64,000 nucleotides of DNA from Hemileia vastatrix (lineage: Eukaryota; Basidiomycota; Pucciniomycetes; Pucciniales; Zaghouaniaceae): contig JASXTE010000013.1 of assembly GCA_030280995.1 (NCBI GenBank), positions 11,439,001-11,503,000 of the forward strand, read 5' to 3'. The notes below the pieces were generated by a model that was not told the DNA's origin, did no database searches, and saw nothing but the letters and a program-made list of their open reading frames with translations. Of the stretch, positions 10,811-21,988 are shown piece by piece. The translations under genes were made by a program, and so were the position numbers. Within the stretch, counting starts at the first letter, position 1. Each line of letters starts with the position of its first letter.

Positions 10811-11559
10811 ATTGGAGGCCTTTCTGAAGGACGAAAATGCCTTTGACAATTGGAAAAACAACTGATGCACAGACCACCTTGCCCGTGCAAAACAAATTTT
10901 TTCTGTGACCATGAATTGAGCCAGGGTCCTTCTATAACAGGTTATATACTAAATATAACTATATATTTTGTAGTGATTTTATCACTTTAGTAAGTTTAAA
11001 TATGCACCTCACAATTATAATATTAAATTTTTATTGCAATAGCAGTGCCTTAGCTATTTTTTCTGAGACACTGAGTGTAAGTGATCAACTTTTTATTTAA
11101 TTTTTTTTCTTAGTTGAAAATAATAGAGAAACCCTTGCAGTCCTAGAAGATCAATATTTTTTGAATAATTGTTAAATTTATTTTCATTAAATTTTGATAT
11201 TATTGGTTGACAATAATAGTACTCTGTGCTTAGTCCCAATCATTTCCAATTAATTTTAGTATTATTACTATTGGTTGAAATTAATACTTTTGTATTTGTC
11301 CCAATTTAATAATTAGTGGTTACAATTTTTATTATAAATATAATCACATTATATACATTAAAAATCAATTTTTTTAGATTATTGTTTTTATATTATAAAT
11401 AGTAATCTTAATATAATTTTTTTGTATAATCCATTAATTTTATATTCACATAACACTGATAATTATATTTCTATTTTTTGAAATATTAAAATATACCACT
11501 TTTAAGAAAATAAGTTTCTTCTTGTTGAAAAACTTGGTTTTTTTAACTTCATAGATATC
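10811..11559 (+). other. Leader of the old family-A element
   Basis: Non-coding leader between LTR and gag. It starts ATTGGAGGCCTTTC, which aligns with ACTGAGGGCCTTTC at the same place in the young copy and is a candidate primer-binding site. No further feature is visible. Confidence 0.55.
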
Positions 11560-13952
11560 ATGTCTAGTAAATTGACTGAAAGCATGGATAACTTAAATGT
11601 GGATGAGATTTAAGTAGAATGTGAGGTCAACTCTTTAAGTTATTCTAAATTGTCTTACAAAAATTTTTCTACTGATAAAAAACGATCCAATTCTTCAGGA
11701 CGTTGAAATGTCAGGAGGAGTGGTAAACCCCCCTCCCCCAACAACTCAAGCCTCTACTAAATCTGGAAAATCCTTTAAAAGGAATATAGTTAAAGAAGAT
11801 TCCTCAGGAACAGCAGGTAAACAATCTCTCAATTTACATTAAATAACTGAAAACAGAGAATATGAAGTGCAAGGCCAGAGTGGATACTCTATGGGATCAG
11901 ATGCAGGGGCTACAAAAGCACAATCCAGGTCAACCTCCTCCCTTACAAACCACCTATGCTCAGCCTCAACCTCAGTCCCATCAAACCCCCAGCTCTTTCC
12001 AACAAAATTCAAATACTCTGGAAGTGGAAAAGTGGAATTGAGACTATTTCATTAGCCATTACCAGAAGAATGTACAGCCTCAACCAGCTCATCAACCTGG
12101 CCCATACAGAACACCCAATTTCCATCCTCAACCTGCCCATCCTTATTAGGGAAGCAGAAAAAGGAAGGCTCAGGCCCAGGTGAAGTCTCCTCCCTTACCA
12201 TGGTAAGTAATCTTTTTGATAAGCATGTTGGTGTGTACAGCACTAAGTCTTCTTCTTCAGGTAATATTGTTTAAAGTAGTGACAGAACTGTTCAGCCTCT
12301 TAAAAAACATATTCCTGTTATGAGTAGCCAAAATGATTTAATTAGTAAAGTGTCATTTGATGAAGCTTTACACTTAAATTAAATTTTTTTAATTAATCCT
12401 TCTCTTGAAATTAAAAATGATTCTTTTGCCCCTGATGTTTATGTCTTGCTTGAGAAAACTTCTGAGGAAATATTAAAAGATTCTCCTGACTTTGGTGTTA
12501 TCAAAGACAGACTATTGAGAGATTTACTGAATTGCATTTAAATTGTAAAGTGAGTTCTTCTGCTCAAGATACTGCTTATTTTAAATTGAAAGACACCTTG
12601 ACTAATGCTATTACTCAACAAATACAATTAAAAAATAATCATGAGGCACTTTAAGATAGGAATGCTAATTTACATAAAATTATTAATGAATTAAAACCCC
12701 CTAATAATAAAAATGATTCATTAAGTGATGACAATACATCCTTACATAATGACTTGAAAACATTGAAAATTGATTTGCAGGCTTTGAGTAATAAATTCTC
12801 AGTACATGAAGACAGAAATGTTTTATCTCTTGCAAAAATTAATGAACAACTTTCTGAAATTTCTAGGTTGAGAAACTATTTTTCTAATCTTGAAAGAATA
12901 TTATCTAATTTACCTCCTATTTCTGATAAACATTATGGTGAAATTGAAACTACTGCTAATAAGTCCACCAAAAATAAGGGTAGACAACCTGAGAAAAGTA
13001 GATCTTACCTTCCTGTAAATGAGTCCATTAAACAGCCTGAAACTGTATCTATAAATTCTTCTAGGGACCACAATTTTTTTTTCAATAATCATAATGAGCC
13101 AGCTGTTTCTGTGAATAATGAAATTTCTGAACACCTCTCCAGACTTCAGGAATTAAGTACCATGAATAATTCTAAAGTTGACCAGCCAAGTAGCCATAAA
13201 AATTGGCCTAAACTTGATAAATATCCCACCTTTGATGGTGATTCTTCATCTGACTGGCAGCATTTTATTCAAAGAATTAATAAATTGAAAAATTCTTATT
13301 AACTTCCAGATGAAGAAATATTCCCTAATTTAATTTCTTTATTCTCCAATGTTGCCCTGATGTGGTATGAATCTGTCTTATTGGACAATCATCACTATAC
13401 TTGGGATGAGTGAAAAAAATTAATTGAGAATAAATTTGGTGGATCAAAATTCAGATTAGCACAGCAGAGATTATATAAGAATTCTAATTATACATATTCT
13501 TCTTCTTAAAAACCTATTTTTTACCTCATTAAAATAACAAAAATTCTTAGAGCCATGGATCCAAAAATGGATTATGATATTTGGAGAGACAAAATCCTCT
13601 ATAAATTTCAAAACTCTCTGAGAGATTTGATTGTTGCTACGACTAAGCATTTGAGAGAAAATTCTTTTTTATTAACATATGTAATGAGGTGCTACTCAAC
13701 CACAGGTATGAGCCAAAGACTTATCCCTTAAAGCCTTCCCATGATCAATTAAAATCTCCATCAAAACTTCCAGAAAAACCTGGTAAACCCTCTGCCCCTG
13801 TTGCACCAAAGAAATATGGAACAAATACGTGTTGTAAATGTTACAAATCATGGTAGAAAGGACATGTCTGTGACAAAAAAATTCATCTTGTTGAACAAAC
13901 TGAAGATAATTAAGATCCTAAAGTTGACCTTGATGATTCCTCAAGTGACTTT
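11560..13952 (+). pseudogene. Gag relic of the old family-A element
   Basis: It starts MSSKLTESMDN, aligned with the young copy's MSNNLAEKMDN. It continues through the upstream small ORF, the coiled coil (about 12754-12910) and the gag domain (YPTFDGDSSSDWQHF at about 13220) to a damaged zinc knuckle near 13830. Stops and frameshifts are scattered, for example TAA after NKLKNSY at 13300. The young A element interrupts it after ACTTT at 13948-13952, and it resumes at 23137. Confidence 0.9.
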
Positions 13953-15095
13953 TGTCAGCCAGGCTATTCCAGGAGTCCAGTAAATGATATATAAATTATA
14001 AAACCCTAAAAAGTGGGTAAGACTTGTATTTAATGAATATAACTTAATATTTTATTGCATAATGAAATTATATAAGAATTTTATTATATACAAGTGTTAC
14101 ATTAAATTTATTGGTTATATATATTTTTATATATACAATTAAATTGAGCATAATATAATATATTCTACAAATAATGGCGCATTTTTATGTATTTAATAAT
14201 TATAAATTTATATTTAATTAATTAAAAAACATATATTATAATTACAAGTGTAAATTTGATTTATAATATATTTAAATTAATTACTTAAATTTATATATTA
14301 AATAATACCTCTCATATGATACTAAACAATAATTAAGGACGCTTCTTTTGACCCTTAATTGTGTTAGAAAAAAACAAATAAATTAATTTGGACTAAATTG
14401 AGATTAATTGCTTGTTTTGTTGCGTCAAATTATTTTTTGTTTCACTTAAAATATCCTTTAATCAGAATGTACCATCTGTTGGGAATTATAATTCTCATAG
14501 TTCCTATGTTTCCAATCTTGTTTAGTTATTCACTATTGTCACTTACTGATTTGGGAATTAATGGCGGGGAAATTGGATTCTTAATTGGGCTTTTAATTAT
14601 TTGTTTCATGTTTTTCTCTATATTGTTATGTTTCATTTACTCTTTTGATATGTTTGTTTTATTCCATTCTAATCATTGTATTTACAAATATAGTAGCGCT
14701 TCAGAGGACCCATTGCCTATAAAAGGGCCTTGGATAATCCCCTGTAGCCTGATCACTTATTACACACTCAACAATTTAAAGATAAATTTATTACGCTTAT
14801 TATTATTTTTATTAGTATTAAATTCTAATTAAAAATTCTAAATAACAATTTAAAGGTTGCCTTAAGTCTGATAGTAATTATATTGTTTGCCGCGCAGAAC
14901 TCTTACTTAAATAATAATAATATTTATAAAACCAATTTGTTGTCACCTCTCAGATCACTCATCGTTGCCTTCTCTCAAATAAATTAAATAATTTTAATTG
15001 TTTTTATTTCTTTTACTTCTAAAACTATTACCTCCTTCATGTCCTCCTCTCTTTTCTTCCCTCTTCTCTTATATCTTCTAGACGACTGACCGACA
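13953..15095 (+). repeat. 5' LTR of the young family-A element
   Basis: TGTCAGCCAGGCTATTCC ... GACTGACCGACA, 1143 bp. The body is AT-rich, with CTTCAGAGGACC just upstream of the TATA box and TCTTCTAGACGACTG near the end. A hydrophobic open stretch at 14398-14832 has no ATG and I do not consider it a gene. Confidence 0.95.
14718..14725 (+). promoter_or_regulatory. TATA box of family-A LTR
   Basis: TATAAAAG in the context ATTGCC...GGGCCTTGG. The same box is at 22754-22761 in the 3' LTR, and a related one is in the old copy. It probably drives the genomic transcript. Confidence 0.65.
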
Positions 15096-15787
15096 ACTGA
15101 GGGCCTTTCCAAACGACGACGATCGAGCCTGGCGACGAACGACAAAACGCACGGACCACCTAGCAAAACAAAACTTTTGCCGCGACTGTGTTTCGAACTT
15201 GGGTTCGACATCCTAGGTTTATATAATATTAATTTTTATATTATTTTGAAGTGATTTTTCGATCACTATAGTAAGTTCACCTTTGCGCCTCTCACTCATA
15301 TTACTATATTTTTATTGCAATAACAGTGATTGTGGCTTAATTGCTGATTCACTGAGTGTAAGTGTTCAATTTAAAAAAAATTTTTTTTTTCCTAGTTGAC
15401 CATTATAGAGTGTTAAATCCTCTTAGTCCTAGAAGAATTGACATTATTATTAATACAAATTGAATTATTAATTTAATTTTTTTTTATTATTAATTATTGT
15501 TAATTTTGGTTGACTTAAAAGTACATTGTGCTTAGTCCCAATATATTGCCATATTTAATATTGGTAATTAATTGGTTGAATTAACTTACTTGTTATTCCC
15601 AATTTAAACTTGCAATTCATTTTTTTTAAAAAAATTAATTTTTTAATTATTACTTTATATTGAAAGTTATTTTTTCTATAATTTAATTAATTAAAAAATT
15701 TTTTTTTATATTAATTGGAGCAATTATTGACTAACTTTGATTATTTTTTTATAAAGTACAAAGTAAAATATAAATCTTCCCACTAGT
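15096..15787 (+). other. Leader and candidate primer-binding site, young family-A element
   Basis: ACTGAGGGCCTTTC directly follows the LTR, where the primer-binding site is expected; I could not assign a tRNA. The first 120 bp are richer in GC (ACGACGACGATCGAGCC) than the AT-rich rest. Confidence 0.5.
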
Positions 15788-16469
15788 ATGTCCAACAATT
15801 TGGCAGAAAAAATGGATAACATGCAAGTGGATGAGATGGAAATTGACTATGATGCTGACACTGTAAGTTCTTCTAAAGTTGGTCATAAAAAATCTTATGC
15901 TAACACAAAAAATTCACATACTGCAGGATGTGGAGATGACAGGAAATGCAAACAAACCAAACCCCCTTCCCCCAGTACCACAGAAGGAAGTAAAGCCTCT
16001 AGTGCCTCAAGAAGGTCTTCCAAAAGGCTTCAAAATAAAAAAGCTTCCTCTGCCACAACAAATCAGCAACCTATCCAGTCATATAAAAGAGTTGAAGACA
16101 GAAAATATGACGTACAAAGCAAAGGTAGACACATTGTGGGATCAGGTCCAAGAACTCAGGAACCAGATTCAGGCCCAGGCCCCTCCTCAATTGCCTCCCA
16201 ATCAGCTTCAATTTCAGGCTCAACCTTCACAGCCACCCAGCTCAACCATCCAAAATCCAAATAGTATGGAAGTAGAGCAATGGAAATGGGATTATCTAAT
16301 GAGTCACTACCAACAGAATGTGCAACACCCTCCTCATCATCAGCCTGGCCCATCCAGAACACCCAATTTCCATCCACCTCCTCATCCCTACCAACAAAGC
16401 AGGAGAAAGAAGGCCCAAGCACAATCCCAAACCCAGTCCCAGGGGAAATTTCCTCCTCTGCCATGGTAA
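15788..16469 (+). CDS. Small ORF1 of the family-A element, probably spliced (coiled-coil, P/Q-rich)
   Basis: ATG 15788 (MSNNLAEKMDNMQVDE) opens a frame that shifts cleanly if a 64-nt intron (15863-15926, GTAAGT ... ACTGCAG) is removed. The second exon then starts DVEMTGNANK and runs to TAA at 16467-16469, giving about 205 aa. It holds a coiled coil (SSHIKELKTENMTYKAKVDT) and a P/Q-rich tail ending FPPLPW. Family C has an equivalent coiled-coil ORF, which supports this frame. Unspliced RNA would instead encode 158 aa ending at TAG 16262. The stop overlaps ATG 16463 of the gag-pol frame (ATGGTAA). The function is probably an N-terminal gag-like or accessory protein. Splicing is inferred, not shown. 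Confidence 0.55.
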
Positions 16470-19400
16470 GTAATTTGGTTGATAGTCACTTGGGTATGTT
16501 TTCTAATAAATCTTCTTCTGCAGGTAATATTATTGAACATGGTGAAAGAACAGTTAAACCTGTTAAAAGACAGCTTCCTGTAACTAGTAGCCCTATTGAT
16601 GTAATTAGCAAATTGTCATTTGATGAACCTTTACATTTAACTTCTACATCTTTAATTAATCCTTCTCTTGCAATTAAAAATGATTCTGTTCCCCCTGAAA
16701 TCTATAACTTAATTGAAAAAACTTCTGAGGAAATATTGAAAGATACCCTTGATTTTAATATTGTGAAAGACAAACATGTGAGAGACGTGTTAATCCATGA
16801 AAATGATAGATTAAATAATTTACACTTGCAATGTAAAGTGAGTTCTTCTGTACAAGATACAGCTTATTTAAAAATTAAAGAAACCTTAAATATTGTTCTT
16901 AGTCAACAAAAACAAGTAAGAAGTGACCATAGAGCTATCTCAGATAGAAATATCAGTCTACATAAGACATTGAGTGAATTGAAACCCCTTATTGAGGAAA
17001 ATTATTCATTCAAAAATGAAATAAAATCTCTACAAAATGAGTTTAAGAAGCTAAAAAATGACTTCCATGCACTAAGTACCAAACACTCAGTTTCTGAGGA
17101 CAGAAATGTTCTATCTCTTGCAAAAGTAAATGACCAGATGTCTGAAATTCCAAGAATAAGAAACTATGTGTCTGACCTACAGGAAAAGTTCTCAACCTTA
17201 ACCATCAATAATGAATTAAATGAGATTTCTGCAAATAAGCTGCATAAAAATAAAGGGAAAAAACCTGAACAAAGTTCATCCTTTCTTCCTCATATTTCAA
17301 CCATTAAACAAACTGACAATGAGTCTGTAAAATCTTTTGCTACTAGCAAAAAATCTTGTGATGGTCATGCACCAGCTGTTTCTGTAAATAATGAAATTTC
17401 TGAACACCTGGCTAAACTTCAGGAATTATTACTAATGAATAATTCAAACCAAAAAGTGGACCATCCCAGTAGTCAGAAAAATTGGCCTAATTTAGACCAA
17501 TATCCTACCTTTGATGGTGATTCTTCCTCTGATTGGCAACACTTTATCCAGAGAATTGATAATTTAAAGAGATCTTATAAACTACCTGATGAGGAAATTG
17601 TTTCTAAGCTAATTTCTTTATTTTCCAATGTAGCCTTGATGTGGTATGAATCTGTCCTCTTAGATAACAATCATTATACATGGAATGATTGGAAATCCTT
17701 GATTGAGAATCAGTTTGGTGGTTCAAAATTCAGGTTAGCTCAGCAAAGACTGTATGAGAATACTAGATATGTATCCTCCTCTGTTGAAAAGCCCATTGTT
17801 TTTCTAATGAAAATAACTAAAATCCTTAGAGCAATTGATCCAAAGATGGATTATGATATTTGGAGAGATAAAATCTTGTATAAATTACCAAATTCTCTTA
17901 GGGATTTGATTGTTGCTAGAACTGAGCATGTAAGGGAAAATTCTTCTTTCATTAATATCTGTAATGAAGTACTACTCAACCATAGATATGAACCAAAGAA
18001 TTACCTTAGTAAATCTTATAATGATCAAAATAAACCTTCTATAAAGCTCCCAGAAAAATCTGGTAAACCCTCTGCCCCAGTTGCACCTAAAAAATATGCA
18101 ACAAATACTTGTTATAAGTGTAACAAACCGTGGCAGAAGGGTCATGTTTGTGACAAGAAAATTCATCTTGTTGAACAAAATGAAGACACTGATGAAATTG
18201 AACTTGATGTCAATAATTCTTCCAGTGACTGTGAAAGTAATATCTCCTATGGCAATGAATCTGTTAAAGATGTTTTAATGTTGGAACATGATGTCCATTA
18301 TTTAAATAATATATCTGAAGATTGTGTATTGAATTTATCTTCAGTAGAAAATGCTGAAATAATTAAAGATATTACTAAAAATTCTATTCCTATATCCCCT
18401 TTAAAGGCACCTGTTATCATTAATGGTAAAAATGTTGATGTAGTTCTTGATTCTGGTGCTGGAGGAAGTGTAGTATCTGAAAAAGCTTTGGCTTCAGTGG
18501 ATAAGGAATATTTGAGTAAATTATTGCCTATAACTTCTGAAAAATGGAGAGGGTATGGTTCTACCTTATTTCCTATTGGCAAATACAAAACCTCTGTATT
18601 CTTCAAATATAATGGTGGTTTTGTCAGAGCTATTTGTGAGTTTGTTGTCATGAAAAATGATAATTTGAGCAATTGGTTTATTATGGGAAATGATATTTTA
18701 ACCATGTTTGGTGTGAAACTGGACCCAGCAAATAATTGCTTTACCTTAGGAATGAATGGGAAAAGAAAATTCAAAATTTCTTCTCCTAAACCTTCTGGGC
18801 ATTTGTTGAAATCTTGTAACTCACTGACCCAATGTAAAGGTAGAACAACAACTGAAATGGATGATTTATTACATGAAATAAATACCGCTTCTTTTGGTGA
18901 TCATTTGCCTAATGAACAAAAGGATTCTATTGTTGCCTCTATTACCTCTTTCCCTATGGCTTTTGCTCATGGTTCTCATGTCTTGGGAATTGTTCAGGAA
19001 GAAATGAAAATTACCTTATCGTGTAATTTGAGTGATATTCCTCCTTCCCTTAAGAAAAAACCATATCCTGCTTCTCCATCAAAAAGAAAAGATATTGAAG
19101 ATAATATTGAAACATTATTGAAAATGAATATCATTGAGAAAGTGAATGTCACCCCCAAATATTGTGTCATCTCCCCAGTCTTGATTTCATATGAAAAAGA
19201 TAAAGCTAGATTATGTGGAGATTACAGAGCTTTAAATACTTATACTGTTGATGATATTTATCCTTTACCCAGAATTAATTCAATACATGCTACCTTGCAA
19301 GGTGCAAAATTTATTAGTTGTCTGGATGGTAATAAAGGTTATCATCAAGTTCCAGTTGAGAAAAATTCTCAAAATTTTTTGCTTATTGCTACTCATATGG

Positions 19401-21955
19401 GAATATATAAGTATGTTAGGATGCCATTTGGCCCTAAAAATGCTCCTTCAGTTTTCCAGAAAGTCATGGATAACACTTTCCATCAAGAAATTATTGAAGG
19501 TTGGCTCATGGTTTATATTGATGATATTATTGTTTTTTCTAAAACTTTTGATGAACATATGATTCACTTGAATAGAGTTTTCCAAAAAATGGATGAAATC
19601 AATATGACCTTATCTTTAAAAAAGTGTAAATTTGGTTTTCAATCTTTGAAAGTCCTTGGCCATGTTGTGTCAGGCTTACAAATTTGTGTAGACCATAATA
19701 AAGTTGCTGCCATTCAAAATGTTAAAGCACCAACTTCTGTAAGAGAAATCCAAAGTTTTTTGGGTATGTGTGGCTATTATAGACAATATATTAAAAATTA
19801 TCAGGTCATAGCCTTGCCTCTTACAAAACTAACCAGAAAAGATGTTGCTTTTCTCTGGAATGATGACTGTCAGAAAGCTTTTAATACATTGAAAAATTGC
19901 TTAATGACAGCCCCTATATTGGCTCTCCCAGATTTTAACAAGCCATTTGTACTTTATACAGATGCTAGCTTTATTGGTCTGGGTGCTGCCCTTCACCAAA
20001 AGCAAATTATTAATGATAAATCCTCAGAGGTTGTAATTTGTTATATTTCAAGAACCTTAAGAAATAGTGAATTGAAATATGGTGCCACTCAATTGGAGTG
20101 CTTAGCAGTTGTTTGGGCTCTTGAGAAACTTCATTACTACTTGGATGACCAAAAATTTGAGTTGGTAACTGACTGTAGTGCTGTGAAATCTCTCTTAAAC
20201 CTCAAAACACCTAACAGACATATGTTCAGGTGGCAACTTGCTGTTCAGGAATACAGAGGAAGGATGACTATTATCCACAGAGCTGGAAATGTTTACTCTA
20301 ATGTTGATATGCTCTCCAGATTGCCTCTGCCAAATAATGACTCCAATCCTGCTTATGTACCTGAGGATGACACTGTTCATATACATGGAATATTTATAGT
20401 TGATATGGAAGAAGAGTTATTACAGTTAATACTGGATTCATATGATGAAGATTCTGACTTAAATAAATTAGTTACTATTTTGAATGATCCTAAGAATGCT
20501 TCAATTCAAGCATTAATAAAAACTCTTCCTGCAAAATACCAAAATGCTTTAAATAAAGGAAAGTTTTCTATTGAAGATGGTTATATATATTATAGAAGGA
20601 AGCTTACCAATGTAATTGTTATTCCTCCTTCAATGAAAGAAACTATCCTCAAACTTTGTCATGATGACATATTAGCTGGACATTTTGATCTTGAAAAAAC
20701 ATTGATTAGAATCAAAAACACTGCATGGTGGGCTAATATGTCTGAAGACACAAAATTATATGTTGAATCTTGTGATTCCTGCCAAAAATCTAAAAGGTTA
20801 ACAGGTAAGAGAGCAGGGTTATTACAACATATTGAAGCACCTAGTGCTCCCTGGCAAATCATTAATATGGATTTTGTCACTGGTCTTCCTGTTGCAGGTA
20901 AAGACAGCTTTAACTCTTGTTGGGTAATAGTTGATAGATTCACAAAAATGTGCAAATTTATTCCAACCCACAAAGATGTATCCACCAAGGAATTAGCTTT
21001 CTTATGGTGGTCTTACATGTTTAATATTATTGGTTTTCCAAAAGCCATTATCTCTGATAGGGATCCAAAATTCACTTCTGAGTTTTGGACCTCTTTGATG
21101 GATATTTGTGGCTGCGAGTTAAAATTGTCTACAGCTCACCATCCTCAGACTGATGGTCTAGCTGAAAGAATGATTCAAACTCTGGAAGATATGATTAGAA
21201 GGTATTGTGCCTTTGGTTTAGAATATAAAGACAATGACAGATTTACTCATGATTGGGTCACTCTTTTGCCTGGTCTTGAATTTGCATATAATAGCACTGT
21301 TCATTCTGTCACTGAGAAAAAGCCTTTTGAGCTCTGGTTAGGTTATGTCCCAAACACTCCTGCTCAAATTCTCAATAATAAATTACCTAAGTTGGAACTG
21401 CACCCTGGTGTAAAATCTTTTATGCAAATGCAACAGCTCTGCAGAAAACATGCTCAAAGTTGTATTGATAAAGCATTTGAATATGAAAAGAAAAGATGGG
21501 ATAAATCCCATAAAGAATACACATTTAACAAGGGTGATGAAGTGTTGATCTCTACTGTCCATTTCAATTTACAAGGTAACCACAAATTAAAAGATCCTTT
21601 TGTAGGACCATTTGTTGTTAAAAGAATGGTTGGTGAAAATGCAGTAGAAGTTGTATTGTATTCTACATATGATAGGAAACATCCTGTTTTTCCCATTTCT
21701 TTACTTAAACCTTATACTTCCAACAGTGACTTATTTCCAAAAAGAAGAGGAAGACCTAAGAAGAACCCTCAGGAAGTCACAGAAACAGCAGAAATTGATA
21801 AAATTCTCAATGATAGAATTATCACTTCTGAAAGAGGTACTGAATATTTATTGAGATATAAGAACAAATCATCTGAACATGATGCATGGATACCTGGCAA
21901 GGAAATTTCAAATCTGCCTGCTCTGTTGAAAAAATACAAAAAGAAAAAATCTTAG
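16280..21955 (+). CDS. Gag-pol polyprotein of a Ty3/gypsy chromovirus, intact
   Basis: One 1891-codon frame encodes the retrotransposon structural protein and enzymes. Order with rough residues: coiled coil 190-275; gag domain 410-545 (YPTFDGDSSSDWQHF, FGGSKFRLAQQRLY); zinc knuckle about 610 (CYKCNKPWQKGHVC); aspartic protease about 723 (LDSGAGG); reverse transcriptase 930-1110 with the YIDD catalytic pair about 1078; RNase H about 1226-1340 (TDAS, QLECLAVVWAL, TDCSAV); integrase with HHCC finger 1459-1510 and a D-D-E core about 1530, 1591 and 1627 (MDFV, ISDRD, LAER); C-terminal chromodomain about 1838-1885 (EYLLRYKNKSSEHDAWIP). ATG 16280 is the first after the in-frame TAG at 16262. The conserved start may be ATG 16463 (MVSNL), because homology with families C and old A begins there. 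Confidence 0.93.
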   Translation: MEMGLSNESLPTECATPSSSSAWPIQNTQFPSTSSSLPTKQEKEGPSTIPNPVPGEISSSAMVSNLVDSHLGMFSNKSSSAGNIIEHGERTVKPVKRQLPVTSSPIDVISKLSFDEPLHLTSTSLINPSLAIKNDSVPPEIYNLIEKTSEEILKDTLDFNIVKDKHVRDVLIHENDRLNNLHLQCKVSSSVQDTAYLKIKETLNIVLSQQKQVRSDHRAISDRNISLHKTLSELKPLIEENYSFKNEIKSLQNEFKKLKNDFHALSTKHSVSEDRNVLSLAKVNDQMSEIPRIRNYVSDLQEKFSTLTINNELNEISANKLHKNKGKKPEQSSSFLPHISTIKQTDNESVKSFATSKKSCDGHAPAVSVNNEISEHLAKLQELLLMNNSNQKVDHPSSQKNWPNLDQYPTFDGDSSSDWQHFIQRIDNLKRSYKLPDEEIVSKLISLFSNVALMWYESVLLDNNHYTWNDWKSLIENQFGGSKFRLAQQRLYENTRYVSSSVEKPIVFLMKITKILRAIDPKMDYDIWRDKILYKLPNSLRDLIVARTEHVRENSSFINICNEVLLNHRYEPKNYLSKSYNDQNKPSIKLPEKSGKPSAPVAPKKYATNTCYKCNKPWQKGHVCDKKIHLVEQNEDTDEIELDVNNSSSDCESNISYGNESVKDVLMLEHDVHYLNNISEDCVLNLSSVENAEIIKDITKNSIPISPLKAPVIINGKNVDVVLDSGAGGSVVSEKALASVDKEYLSKLLPITSEKWRGYGSTLFPIGKYKTSVFFKYNGGFVRAICEFVVMKNDNLSNWFIMGNDILTMFGVKLDPANNCFTLGMNGKRKFKISSPKPSGHLLKSCNSLTQCKGRTTTEMDDLLHEINTASFGDHLPNEQKDSIVASITSFPMAFAHGSHVLGIVQEEMKITLSCNLSDIPPSLKKKPYPASPSKRKDIEDNIETLLKMNIIEKVNVTPKYCVISPVLISYEKDKARLCGDYRALNTYTVDDIYPLPRINSIHATLQGAKFISCLDGNKGYHQVPVEKNSQNFLLIATHMGIYKYVRMPFGPKNAPSVFQKVMDNTFHQEIIEGWLMVYIDDIIVFSKTFDEHMIHLNRVFQKMDEINMTLSLKKCKFGFQSLKVLGHVVSGLQICVDHNKVAAIQNVKAPTSVREIQSFLGMCGYYRQYIKNYQVIALPLTKLTRKDVAFLWNDDCQKAFNTLKNCLMTAPILALPDFNKPFVLYTDASFIGLGAALHQKQIINDKSSEVVICYISRTLRNSELKYGATQLECLAVVWALEKLHYYLDDQKFELVTDCSAVKSLLNLKTPNRHMFRWQLAVQEYRGRMTIIHRAGNVYSNVDMLSRLPLPNNDSNPAYVPEDDTVHIHGIFIVDMEEELLQLILDSYDEDSDLNKLVTILNDPKNASIQALIKTLPAKYQNALNKGKFSIEDGYIYYRRKLTNVIVIPPSMKETILKLCHDDILAGHFDLEKTLIRIKNTAWWANMSEDTKLYVESCDSCQKSKRLTGKRAGLLQHIEAPSAPWQIINMDFVTGLPVAGKDSFNSCWVIVDRFTKMCKFIPTHKDVSTKELAFLWWSYMFNIIGFPKAIISDRDPKFTSEFWTSLMDICGCELKLSTAHHPQTDGLAERMIQTLEDMIRRYCAFGLEYKDNDRFTHDWVTLLPGLEFAYNSTVHSVTEKKPFELWLGYVPNTPAQILNNKLPKLELHPGVKSFMQMQQLCRKHAQSCIDKAFEYEKKRWDKSHKEYTFNKGDEVLISTVHFNLQGNHKLKDPFVGPFVVKRMVGENAVEVVLYSTYDRKHPVFPISLLKPYTSNSDLFPKRRGRPKKNPQEVTETAEIDKILNDRIITSERGTEYLLRYKNKSSEHDAWIPGKEISNLPALLKKYKKKKS

Positions 21956-21976
21956 CATTTTTTTATTGTTTTTTTT

Positions 21977-21988
21977 AGAGTGAGGGAG
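21977..21988 (+). other. Polypurine tract, young family-A element
   Basis: AGAGTGAGGGAG abuts the 3' LTR and is repeated at 28159-28170 in the old copy. It primes plus-strand DNA synthesis in this class of element. Confidence 0.8.

Noticed and set aside
14398..14832. Hydrophobic 144-codon open stretch in the family-A LTR, repeated at 22434-22868
   Set aside because: No ATG start; both copies are identical because the LTRs are nearly identical, and it spans the promoter. Not evidence of a gene.
15170..15215. tRNA-like TTCGAACTTGGGTTCGAC stretch after the young 5' LTR
   Set aside because: Resembles a T-arm but no A-box, acceptor stem or cloverleaf can be built, and the old copy does not conserve it.
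16466..16523. Second intron (GTAAGT ... TTCTGCAG) at the start of gag-pol
   Set aside because: Removal shifts out of the conserved gag frame from the ORF1 frame; the segment is open and conserved as protein in the old copy.
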